A stretch of 45,000 nt of DNA, taken from the NCBI GenBank assembly GCA_963575745.1, contig CAUYUJ010001757.1, positions 1 to 45,000 of the forward strand, read 5' to 3'. Position 1 is the first letter of the stretch, and every line of letters starts with the position of its first letter. The position numbers and the translations under genes are program-made. This DNA is from Prorocentrum cordatum. Lineage: Eukaryota; Sar; Dinophyceae; Prorocentrales; Prorocentraceae. Positions 30,634-38,639 of the stretch are shown here, piece by piece. The notes under the pieces were generated by a model. That model had not been told where the DNA came from and did not search any database. It saw nothing but the letters and a program-made list of their open reading frames with translations.

Positions 30634-31135
30634 CTTGCCGTCTGAGATGTTACAAGGGGTATTCCACTTCTCACAGAACGATCGATCTTCTCGAGTACGT
30701 TTGAGATGCGCACTTAACTGATGAAAGTTATATGGGGCAACAGGATTGTGAGGTAAAGTGGGAGAGAGATCAGGTGGTCCAGATGGTATGTCAACTAGAG
30801 AATCTTTATCGTCGTGACAAGATCTACCAACCTGTCTGGCAAGATACTCCCACTCCCAGTGTCCAAAGTTGGATCCCCAGCGGTCCAGATCGATCGATTG
30901 ACTCTGGCTCGTCCCGTCCAGCTCGATGCAGCAAAATGCCGCAACAATGCACACAAACAAATACAAACAAATGGCAGGCGGCCTGCTTACCTCGGACTCG
31001 CCGAAGTCGCCGAAGATGCCGAGTGGCCCGATCGCCACGCGCCCCCGCGCGGCGGGCCAGGCCAGGGGCAGGCTGCCTGACTGCACAATGCAGCTCGAGC
31101 CGCACGAGGAGGCCCCACGAGCCCCAGCAGTAACC
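30634..31135 (-). other. Element B 5' UTR
   Basis: About 500 nt between the element 5' end and the ORF1 ATG. The first ~60 nt are GC-rich and resemble the start of element A. An open frame extends through it without an ATG; I do not think it is translated. Confidence 0.6.
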
Positions 31136-31165
31136 AACCTTGGTTACCGACGGGAACTCGTAGAG
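31136..31165 (-). repeat. Hairpin H, copy 23, 5' half
   Basis: Read on the minus strand: CTCTACGAGTTCCCGTCGG, TAACCAAGGTT, ending where element B starts. The preceding base is the last G of the spliced leader. Confidence 0.9.
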
Positions 31166-31187
31166 CTTGAGCCAAAATGGCTACGGT
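31166..31187 (-). other. Complete dinoflagellate spliced-leader sequence
   Basis: The minus strand reads ACCGTAGCCATTTTGG then CTCAAG, a full match to the conserved 22-nt dinoflagellate SL (first base variable, here A). It is joined directly to CTCTACGAG of H. No GT donor follows it, so this is not an SL RNA gene. It is a relic of a trans-spliced transcript copied back into DNA. Confidence 0.93.
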
Positions 31188-31204
31188 ACTCGCATTACTC
31201 GGGG
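31188..31204. other. 17-bp junction between the SL and B'
   Basis: ACTCGCATTACTCGGGG separates the SL 5' end from the truncated 5' end of B'. I find no match to it in either element. Confidence 0.5.
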
Positions 31205-31850
31205 AAACGTATTGCCGCTAATTATGAGAATGAAACGGAGTGGATGTGTGAGAATATTGAGCGTCTTGGGATGGAGATCTTGGGAGATAGTAAGACGGTT
31301 GGTAACTGGATGTGTGGTGAGTGGCAGATTCGCAACAAGCAGTATGTACGACTGGTGGGAACACTACAAAATACGGTATCGATGCTGTCTGGATGGGGAC
31401 TGACCTCACCTGCATCGGGACAGAATCTGTATAAGCATTTCTTTCGTGAGGGTAATGAACGTGCGGATAGATTGTCGTGGGAGGCCAGAGGTGGCCAAAC
31501 TATTACTCGCTGGTTTGCATATGATAAGTTCCTCAGTACTCGTAAGACTGCTCTCCGTGGTGCATTCGATGGGGGTGTCAGTAATGAAGGATGTGGAGGT
31601 GGGTGGTGGCTTCAGATTGGCGTTGTAGGTAGGGGTTCCAGCGTGCAGGTTGATTTTCCCATCTCCTCCTCCTCCTCCTCCTCCTCCTTCCTCCTGCACC
31701 AGCTCGCACAGCTTCCATTGGCACGATGTGGCCGAGGAGGCGATGAGCTTGCCTCCTGGTAGCACGGTAACCTGCTGTGAACTAGCTGCCTGCGCTGCCC
31801 TGACGAGAGCTGCTGCTAAGGTGGCGTGCGCTCTGCTGCGACCTACCTAA
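31205..31850 (+). pseudogene. B' RNase H region (permuted order, one frameshift)
   Basis: Motifs in order: EILGDSKTVGNWM (RNase H strand 4 Asp), FFREGNERADRL (C-terminal Asp helix), then GAFDGGVSNEGCGGGWWLQ (strand 1 Asp) and, in a shifted frame after a (TCC)n run, WHDVAEEAM and STVTCCELAACAALTRA (helix A Glu). A stop follows at 31848-31850. In the copy inside element B the (TCC)n length keeps frame across this point (FPI, Ser run, FTSSHSFHWHDVAEEAM), so the shift in B' is a microsatellite slip. The motif order confirms the permutation seen in element A. Confidence 0.85.
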
Positions 31851-31925
31851 GATGGTGGGGGCTCAGTTGCACTGCTCCGCCGATTCGGATTCGGATTCTA
31901 GTGGCGGACCGCAAACCGCAAAAAA
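31205..31925 (+). mobile_element. B': 5'-truncated copy of element B
   Basis: Matches the 3' ~720 bp of element B from AAACGTATTGCCGCTAATTA onward. It ends CCGCAAACCGC plus A6 in the loop of another H (CCAAGGTT then GACGG). It keeps the uninverted arrangement, so it serves as the reference for the inversion in B. Confidence 0.9.
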
Positions 31926-31958
31926 CCAAGGTTGACGGCTTACCGCCGGCTTCCAGTT
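31926..31958 (+). repeat. Hairpin H, right half only (target of B')
   Basis: CCAAGGTTGACGG, CTTACCGCCGG, CTTCCAGTT. The corresponding left half is not present at the B' 5' end. Confidence 0.85.
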
Positions 31959-32181
31959 GAAAGATATTGAGCCATTTATTTGGGGGAACCAGATTTTTCG
32001 CACCTGTGAAAGACTATGAGGGCCTCTGCGTCTTAATATGAGCTCCGTAGGCGCATTTTTACTATCAAAACATTTGGAGGAACCAACTTCATGTCGACAT
32101 GAAAAATGCAAAATTTAAGATTTCACGAACATCTTCTGCGAAGTTCTCTGCTTCGATTCTAAGCACTCTTACGCGCGCAAG
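31959..32181 (+). repeat. R unit (5'-truncated)
   Basis: Begins mid-unit at GAAAGATATTGAGCC and ends with the GCGCGCAAG variant before H. Confidence 0.8.
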
Positions 32182-32238
32182 GAGCTCTACGAGGTTCCCG
32201 GCGGTGACCAGGTTGACCGTTCACCGCCGGCGCCAGTT
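32182..32238 (+). repeat. Hairpin H, copy 25
   Basis: GTGA/TCAC type with loop CCAGGTTGACCGT. Confidence 0.9.
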
Positions 32239-32520
32239 GGTCGACCCGACCAGAAAAGGAGATGTGGTAACTTGGGCTCGTCTTTGCTAAGATTTGAAAG
32301 ATATTTACCATTTATTTTGATTTATGAGATCCTTGCGTCCAGCATTAGTGTTTTTATAATTTATTCTGAGAGAGAATGAGCTCTCTAGAGAGAGTTTTAC
32401 TCTTTGTTCACTTCCAGGAACCGACCTCATATTGACATTAAGAAATGCAACAGTGAAGATTTTAAGAAAATCTTCTCAGAAGTTCGCTGCTTCGATTCTG
32501 AGCACTTTCGCACGTGCAAA
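32239..32520 (+). repeat. Diverged R unit
   Basis: Starts GGTCGACCCGACCAGAAAAG, ends TTTCGCACGTGCAAA before H. Confidence 0.75.
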
Positions 32521-32576
32521 GAGCTCTACGAGGTTCCCGGCGTTGACCAGGTTCACGCTTCACCGCCGGCGCCAGT
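32521..32576 (+). repeat. Hairpin H, copy 26 (arm mismatches)
   Basis: Left arm CCGGCGTTGA against right arm TTCACCGCCGG; the loop has GGTTCACGC. Confidence 0.8.
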
Positions 32577-32733
32577 TTAGAAGATCCCGGGTGCGCGCGC
32601 GGTTCTGGGACAAGACCCGGCTCGGGACCCGTGATCACGCTCTCCTTCTCGTCCTCGCTCCTTCTTCTCCTTCGCGCCCTCCTCCATGAAACTGCGCCCT
32701 CGCGCGCGCGGGATGCGAGATTGACGCGCGAGA
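32577..32733. other. GC-rich spacer, no gene
   Basis: Contains CCCGGGTGCGCGCGCGG and CGCGCGCGCGGG runs and a TCC-rich stretch. Nothing coding is recognisable. Confidence 0.5.
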
Positions 32734-32791
32734 GGAAGCTGTGCGAGTTCCCGGCGGTAACCAAGGTTGACGGTTTACCGCCAGCTCCCAG
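32734..32791 (+). repeat. Hairpin H, copy 27
   Basis: The leader is altered to GTGCGAG. GTAA/TTAC type, CCAAGG loop, ending CCAGCTCCCAG. Confidence 0.85.
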
Positions 32792-33190
32792 ATTTTGATT
32801 TGTTTTCCACCACGAAGAAGAAACACCTTTCTTTCAACTTATCGATCGAATCATGCGGCTCAGAGTAGCTGCTCACACTAGAGGCGGTTGCGGTGTCATC
32901 AGGATTGGGGTATTCTTGAAGTATTTTCACGAAACCGAGCATATCCTGCACAGGGCACGAACTGAAAACGGTATGGGGAGGTTTCCTACAACACAGAAGC
33001 ACACCAACAATACAAAACAGCACAACCGGAACAACAAGGCAACACACACACACACACGACAAAACACAAGAAAACAAAGCAATGCAGAACACAACACGCC
33101 CATTCACGCGCGCGCGCGCGAATGCCGTTAATCAGATGCCGTCCGTCCACCGACGCACCTCTCTGTCTCCTGTAGGTCACTTGACCAGGC
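32792..33190. other. Unique spacer with (CA)n and (CG)n runs
   Basis: Includes an ACACACACACACACAC run near 33040 and a GCGCGCGCGCGCG run near 33108, an alternating purine-pyrimidine sequence. A 110-codon minus-strand frame (32775-33107) is Cys/Val-rich mainly because it reads through the (GT)n run. I do not call it a gene. Confidence 0.5.
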
Positions 33191-33273
33191 ACTGTCTACC
33201 TCGTCGTGTCTCAGCCAGCTCACGATGCGTCTTATAATTTTCTGTTGTGCTCCATCGAGTCTTTCCGACTGCG

Positions 33274-33740
33274 CTACTGTGAGCGTGGTCTTTGACTGAC
33301 TGTGCCAGAGTTTTCGGCTGACGACGGCGTCGACAATCTTGCGCGCAATTGGCTTCCACGAGCAGTTTCCGCAATGTCACCAGCAGGGGCGTTGGCCCAG
33401 AGGATGCCGCGGCGTCCGTAGTCAGTAGCTTTGTATTCGATCCATGTTCCACAAGGCCAGCTTCTGCAGATTTGCCCGCAAGCAGCGCGGCCATCTTCTC
33501 GACCTCGCGCAAAGACTTTGCTTGCGAAACGTATGATATCCTCCGCAAACAGACGCGTCGCCAGAAGCTGGAATGTGTGCTCAGCACTCAAGCGCGCCTT
33601 CGGCGCACGACGACTTCTGTTGCAGCGTTCAACAGTAGTGGGTTCAATCTGCCCCCTTGTCTACCTCCGCGGCAGATCTAAAAACAAGTGCCGTCGACAG
33701 TGCCCCCCTGATCATAATATAAGCATTTCAACAGGACCAT
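33274..33740 (-). pseudogene. Element C reverse transcriptase, motif B and C part
   Basis: From LLKCLYYDQGGTVDG through an in-frame stop, then GGRQGGRLNPLLLNAATE, LSAEHTFQLLATRLFAED and IIRFASK. A shift leads into SLREVEKMAALLAGKSAEAG and TKLLTTDA. These are typical spacing and motifs for a LINE palm domain. The catalytic second Asp reads Glu. Confidence 0.75.
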
Positions 33741-34144
33741 GTACTGGGAGCCGGCGGTAAACCGTCAACCAGGTTACCGCCGGGAGTCTCGTAGAGCTCT
33801 TTTCTCGCGCGGCGCTGTTCGGGACAGATGGAGGGAGCATTCTCCAGCGTAAGCTGAATCCCCCCAAAAACACGTTTTTCAGGTTTTATCCAAAGTCGGT
33901 TCCTTCAAGTGTTTTGAGAGTAATAGTGCAGCTACGGACCTGAGAGTTTACCTGGCAGACGCGAGATAACTCACTACAGGTGCGACAAATAGCAGTTCTC
34001 ACAACGAATTTTCAAATCTCTCACTATAATCCCCAAACCGACCCCAGGTTGTCACATTGTCCGCCCGGGCCGGGTGGGCCAACTAGCTGCATCCCGCGCC
34101 GGAATTCCCCTAGCTCATCGATGCCGAAGAGCTCTACGAGGTAC
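33741..34144. other. GTAC flanks of an H-R-M3 insertion
   Basis: GTAC occurs at 33741-33744 and 34141-34144, immediately outside the inserted block. The uninterrupted target would read GGCAAG, TAC, ATGG on the minus strand and joins two parts of one RT frame. Confidence 0.75.
33745..34140 (-). mobile_element. 396-bp M3-R-H unit inserted in element C
   Basis: On the minus strand: CTCGTAGAGCTCTTCGGCAT (M3), R subtype with ACCTGGGGTCGG, a second AGCTCTACGAG, then H (33745-33799, loop CCTGGTTGACGG) ending CTCCCA. Because it splits a recognisable RT between motifs A and B, it shows that M3-R-H moves as one unit. It has no coding capacity, so it must be non-autonomous. Confidence 0.8.
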
Positions 34145-34505
34145 TTGCCTGGCAACTCAAGCTCTGTATTAGGGCGTTGTGCTCGAGTTTGTCGAAGGCC
34201 TTGCGAAGGCCGTCTTCACGCCAAGAGCGGAAGATTCCACTCCAGGGATGCCCCGACCATGCGCTCGAGGGTTATCAAGGCTTCGTTGACTCCGCAAGCT
34301 GTCCTGACCCATCTGTTCACGTGAGATGTGCGTGTCCAGATAAGGAAAAAGTCGCTTGTGAATCATCTTGGTGCAAACTTTTTAAACGACATCGAGGATG
34401 GCCAGCGGCCGCCAGTTGTGCGCATCCTCCAGGTCTCCAAGTTTTCGGCAACATCACGAGGCTAAGCTCGCTCCAGTCGCTGGGGAAACCACCGCCCTGT
34501 AGCAC
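34145..34505 (-). pseudogene. Element C reverse transcriptase, N-terminal part to motif A
   Basis: PSDWSELSLVMLPKT (fingers) and, in other frames, NRWVRTACGVNEALITLERM and GLRKAFDKLEHNALIQ (motif A). At least two frameshifts. Confidence 0.7.
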
Positions 34506-34509
34506 ATCG

Positions 34510-34866
34510 CTATACTTCCGTAGTTTCAGCAGCTATTTTGTGAAATCCGTGGAGGTCCCGGAGTTCCTGGAGCTGCTCTTCCAGCCGCTCTGCCTGCCAA
34601 CGACGCAAAGCTTTCCTCGTCTTCTTGGCTATTTCCTTCGATAAGGAAGCGCGCCCCTCGCGATCTGTGCAATATTTCCGTCGTTTCCCCAAGTCTTTGA
34701 GCTCTACTGCGTCCCGCTGTCGGTCTTGCAGCTGAGCCTCAGTCGCGCCAGAGACGCGCGCGGCTGCTTTCGCGGTGTCCTGTAGTTCGCGCCGAGGTAA
34801 ATCCCCGACGTCGCCCAAGAGAGCTTCCAATTCCTTCTCGTAGGTCGGAGAGCCCGCCAATTCCAT
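34510..34866 (-). pseudogene. Element C linker between endonuclease and RT
   Basis: 118-codon frame rich in Lys, Arg, Glu and Leu (SLSKEIAKKTRKALRRWQAE), as usually found between EN and RT. Probably helical. It stops before the RT frame. Confidence 0.6.
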
Positions 34867-35020
34867 CAGCAGATTCGTTTTTCTCTTGCTGGCGTCTGCA
34901 GAATTTGCGAGGAAAGACGCGTAAACGGCGCGAGTATCAGATCCACGATCGAGTGTGTTCGTGGCTGCCGAACCAGACGAAGTCAGCGAAGAGGAACAAG
35001 CAATCTAATCAATCTTGCGC

Positions 35021-35404
35021 TTATGTCCCAATGTTTGTAAGTGTCCACTGTCGCTCCCAATCCATATCGTCATCATTTGCTGCGTACGTGTCGTTTTCCG
35101 ATACGAAGCCAGAAAGGATACTCCCAGGAACGCCGCATTGCAGCATAGCACTGAAATCACCAATCAAAAAGACGTGCCGTTTCTGCCGAGTCGGCTCCGC
35201 CATCAAATGTCGCAACCCAGCGTGGAAATTGTCCAAATCCGCCCTTGCATGCCCGGCGTGTGGAGCATGAACGCAGATCATCCGGAAGCATTGTCCATGG
35301 TTGTCACTGTCAACCAGCAAATGTCTGCCAGAAAACTTACGAATATGAGTGACTTTGTCAGCGAGGCGCGAGTGGAGAAGGATCGATGTACCTAGGTGTC
35401 GCAC
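35021..35404 (-). pseudogene. Element C endonuclease fragment
   Basis: VCVHAPHAGHARADLDNF then RHVFLIGDFSAML: the strand and the GD(F)(N/S)A metal-binding motif of APE-type LINE endonucleases. The N-terminal Asn/Glu motifs are upstream in broken frames, and no SDH motif is visible. Confidence 0.7.
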
Positions 35405-35716
35405 GTGATCATCTGCGCTCGATATTCAGCGGTCCCCTCCTGTCGAAATATCGTCGCAATCAGCAGCCCGTGTCTCACTCGAACCAACGACGTCCCAGAA
35501 GACCCCGTTTCATTTGGCAAGCAAGTTCAACAGTTCCGGAGAATTGGTTCTTGCATTCTTGCAGAAAGCCTTGAACAGTTTAGATGAATTGTGTGCAGGA
35601 CTGGTGTTGAAACGTGTAGCCGTGCGGAGTGACCCCTAATCCCCAAACTTTCCTCTGCCCACTCCCTTGCCGATGCCGCAACTGAACTTCTCCGTGAGCT
35701 CTTTCACCGCGTCCGT

Positions 35717-36432
35717 CTATTCTGCCTCCTGGAGTGTCCCAGCCCAGCTTGAAACCGATGCGGATTTCGTCGTTCTCGGTGCTCGCCTGCCGCCGGCTAG
35801 CCTCAGGGCGTTCGTCTCAGGATCCGCCCGAAGAGCAGACTTGTCGTGCCATTTGGCAAGGTAGCGCTTCGTAGCGAAAATTATCCAGTTAGGGATGCGT
35901 ACCTTCAGCGACAAGTCCGGCATAGCCCACGTCGTCTCCCCCTGCCGCTCGAACTTTGCACCGCGCACTTTGGATGCGACCGTGTCGCGCTCAGCTCGGG
36001 ATGCAAACCGTGCGAACAATATGCCTGTGAAGTCGCCTTTGACGAATGTCTCGAGCGGCGCTGGCGCCTCGATGTGCCTGAGCTGCCGTGCCATCCAATA
36101 ATCTGCATCATCTTTCGAGGCTGCCCATGCCAATTCCCCAATGACCGCCGCTGTGTCTGTTCCGTTTGATCGTGACCCAAGGCTTGCGAACTTCTCAAGG
36201 CCATTTTTTTGTTTATCTCCGTCTCGTATGGGGCACTCCTCTGCGATGGGGTTAATGAACCATCCGTCTGCTCCAAAGCAACGACCCTGGCAGACAGGTC
36301 CTGAACCGCCTCCCTCACCGGCTTCACCGCGTTCTCTGGGTCCTGCCTGGAGTTTTTATGCGCCTTGATAGCCTCAGTGTCCGGCTGCATTGGGCGAAGG
36401 TATTGTTTACGCAGCTGCGTCATCGACTCCAT
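35717..36432 (-). pseudogene. Element C ORF1-like fragment in two frames
   Basis: First frame: a possible coiled coil (PVREAVQDLSARVVALEQTD). Second frame: DFTGILFARFASRAERDTVA and LKVRIPNWIIFATKRYLAKW, an RRM-like pattern. A frameshift lies in the overlap near 36100. A role as nucleic-acid-binding ORF1 protein is inferred. Confidence 0.55.
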
Positions 36433-36714
36433 CGTGAGTCGTTTCCCGCCTCCCCATCTTGCCCCTCGCCTCCAACTTGCCCCGCGAGCGCGGCGCCCAT
36501 TCCCGCTTCCTCCGCGTCGTCGTCCGTTTCCTGCAACGGACTGTTGAGACGAGCGCTCTTATCAGGACGGCGGTCCGGCGTACTCAAAACAGGCCTCTCT
36601 CCCCTCGCGGGCTCTGAACCGCATGGGCCCGAAGAAATCCACGGGTCAGTTCCTCTCGCGAGCTTTCCCATGAGAGTTCCCATCATGCGCGTGTCCACCA
36701 TCCTGAACAGAAAG

Positions 36715-36785
36715 AACGAAGGATGTGCGTACTGGCGCCCCAGCAGTAGGTGGAGAATGTGCGTGCTGGCGCCCCAACCGTGGGC
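36715..36785. repeat. Short ~43-bp tandem repeat
   Basis: ATGTGCGTACTGGCGCCCCA is followed by AATGTGCGTGCTGGCGCCCC, with GTAGGTGGAG and GTGGGCGGAG between and after. Two copies. Confidence 0.6.
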
Positions 36786-36819
36786 GGAGTGAGTGGAGTA
36801 TGTGGAGTCTTGAGCCAAG

Positions 36820-37080
36820 TCTGTCGAGGGCGCCGAGATGCGTAAACCTCGAGGCCGCCGAGGTAGAACCCCATACTCGAGCTTTGTATGAACATGGAGT
36901 TCCAGGCGGCAGCTTCAGTGCTTTGTTGAATTGTGTTACGGTGTAGTCTCAAGCTTTAAAGCATCTACAGGTTATCTGGCATCCGATCGAATGGAGCATC
37001 GTCGAAAGCATCAGTATGCAACTTCGAGAGTGCCGAGATCCCCATACTCGAGCTCTGCTTCAGAAGTTAGATCCGCGCTG
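36820..37080. repeat. Decayed repeat pair
   Basis: CCCCATACTCGAGCT occurs at about 36870 and 37041, each after GCCGAG, with CATCGTCGAAAGCATCAGT between. This recalls the old S-like units at 39300-39520. Confidence 0.45.
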
Positions 37081-38160
37081 CAACTATTCTTTGTGTCTCT
37101 CTGCTGCCAGATTAACCGAGATTTCTTTCGACTTGAACCGGGATTTACCGCTTGCGCGTTGTTGGGATTGGCTCGCGCTCCCGTCGCGCAAACGCAAGGA
37201 GCTCGCGCGCGGTCCCGTTTCCCACGGCTTGTCGGGTATAACATTTCGCGGGCCGCGCAGGGGCGGGATCGGCAGCGCTTTCGATGGGCGCGGCGACGAC
37301 GAAGCGTGCGCCGCGCTGACGCAGCACTGCCGCCTTCTCTCGCGAAGTGCGCGGCGTTTGGACGAGGTCGGCGCTTCGCGCCCGCTTTCGCTCGCTTGGC
37401 CCCGCTGCCGCCGTCGCTGTCGTGCGCCTCGGCGGCCTGACCAGGAACGCCGCCCCGGGCGCCGGAACTTACCAGTCTGGAACATATCCCTACCCCTATG
37501 CTGGGCACCTCCTCATCACGATGCCAATCTTAGGGGTTCCCTCATTTTTTGAGGGCGAACCTCTGAGATTGTCGTCGCCTTTTGGCGTGTCAATCCTAGG
37601 GATAGGGATACGTTCGAGGCTGGTAAGGAACGCCGCTTCCGCGCCGCACTGCCGGCGGAACTCCGGGCGAGAGGGCGACCCGTCGCCCATCCGCGCGGGC
37701 GCCCGCCGGCGCTGGTGAGGGACGACTCTGCGCCGCGCCGAGGCGGGAACGCCGCTTTCAGGCGTGGGGCCCTGCGCGGCGCGGGGGCGAGAAAGACTGC
37801 GTGGGAGACAGATGCGCGTCGCGCCGGGGGGTGCGCGAGGGCGCCGCGGTCGACGCGCGGCCGCGGCGCGGGGGCCTGCGGTCGCGCGTCGGCGACGGTG
37901 CGTGCGAGGAAGGTGCGCCGCGCCACAGCGAGAGCTCGATTCTGAAGAGCAGTGGGCGCGGCGCCGAGGCGGCACCGACGTTCCAGTCTCTCTCGCGCGG
38001 GATGTGCGCTCCGTCCCGTTGTCGCCGCGCATTCTGCAGCAGTGGGCGACATGCAGTCCACATGGAGGCGCACCGCCTCGTTTGACATGTGCGGTCGGAG
38101 CGTGTGGATTGGGCTGCCATCGGGCCGCTACGCGACAGAGTGGGAATGTTAAACTAACAA
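37081..38160. other. GC-rich tract with overlapping open frames, no convincing gene
   Basis: Very high GC with long overlapping open frames on both strands (up to 226 codons). All are Arg/Ala/Pro/Gly-rich with no domain. Simultaneous openness in several frames points to base composition rather than coding. Confidence 0.5.
37461..37637. repeat. Foldback (long inverted-repeat) element
   Basis: The outer left arm GGAACTTACCAGTCTGGAAC, ATATCCCTACCCCTA is matched in reverse by TAGGGATAGGGATACGTTCG, AGGCTGGTAAGGAAC. Inside, CAATCTTAGGGGTTCC pairs with GAACCTCTGAGATTG, and the apex is CCCTCATTTTTTGAGGG (37539-37555). AGGAACGCCGC lies just outside the left arm (37443) and at the right end (37626), a possible target duplication or host repeat. 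MITE-like. Confidence 0.75.
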
Positions 38161-38224
38161 GGAGCAGGGATGACACAGTTTGGGGTCGGGTTGGGGAGAG
38201 CCGGGTGGACTAGTGCAGAGCAGA

Positions 38225-38310
38225 TCTGTGTAGAGTGGGGTACATGGTAGAATAGGGTCGAGTGGTATTGGAGTAGAGTAGGGTAGAGTAGAATAGAGTA
38301 AAGCGGATCA
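38225..38310. repeat. GTAGA-type minisatellite
   Basis: Runs of GAGTAGAGTAGGGTAGAGTA and variants with ~5-bp periodicity. Confidence 0.65.
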
Positions 38311-38393
38311 TATTCCACCGTCTACTCCAGTGCAGTCTGTTTCAGTCCACTTCTGTCGACGTCACTTCTGTCTTTTGAACTGTATGTATGTTT

Positions 38394-38454
38394 GTCCGTC
38401 CGTCCGTCCGTCCGTCCGTCCGTCCGTCCGTCCGTCCGTCCGTCCGTCCGTCCG
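38394..38454. repeat. (TCCG)n microsatellite
   Basis: About 15 perfect TCCG units. The encoded Thr-Asp-Gly-Arg frames on the minus strand are artefacts. Confidence 0.95.
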
Positions 38455-38505
38455 TATGTATGTATGTATGTATGTATGTATGTATGTATGTATGTATGTA
38501 TGTAT
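38455..38505. repeat. (TATG)n microsatellite
   Basis: About 12 TATG units abutting the TCCG tract; the change from one unit to the other is abrupt. Confidence 0.95.
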
Positions 38506-38639
38506 TCATGTGTGTGTAAATATAGAATGTAGGGTCTGTGTTGGCTGAATATGTTGACCGAGTCTGAGAATTCAGAGCAGCTGGAGAAGATCTTTTCAGC
38601 ATACAAGTGGATGGGCTGACATCGAAAGCAGCAGTGTGT

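Larger units (their letters stand above)
25349..31135 (-). mobile_element. Element B: full-length, damaged non-LTR retrotransposon in an H loop
   Basis: About 5.8 kb on the minus strand, flanked by CCAAGGTT (in element orientation) and by the two halves of H copy 23. Its 5' end resembles that of element A, its 3' end is CCGCAAACCGC plus A8, and ORF1 and ORF2 are diverged homologues of those in A. Damage: an indel in ORF1 at a C10 run, a nonsense TGA and a frameshift in ORF2, and an in-place inversion of ~484 bp covering most of RNase H (25375-25858). It has no 70-bp monomers and no 37-aa repeats. Confidence 0.9.
33190..36820 (-). mobile_element. Element C: eroded LINE of a different clade
   Basis: Minus-strand remains in the order ORF1, endonuclease, linker, RT, spread over several frames with many stops and shifts. 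It is unlike A and B: its RT has RGGRQGGRLNPLLLNAATE (motif B) and FAEDIIRFASK (motif C of the usual FADD type, second residue mutated). It is interrupted at 33745-34140 by H-R-M3. The outer ends are not sharply visible. Confidence 0.75.

Noticed and set aside
31166-31187. A functional SL RNA gene
   Set aside because: The SL is followed by H sequence rather than a GT donor and an Sm site, and there is a single copy, not an array.
32775-33107. 110-aa Cys/Val-rich minus-strand membrane protein
   Set aside because: The hydrophobic stretch is encoded by a (GT)n run and neighbouring low-complexity DNA; no homologue or motif is recognised.
37011-38176. Overlapping 120-226-codon frames on both strands
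   Set aside because: The very high GC content suppresses stops in every frame; composition is Arg/Ala/Pro with no motif.
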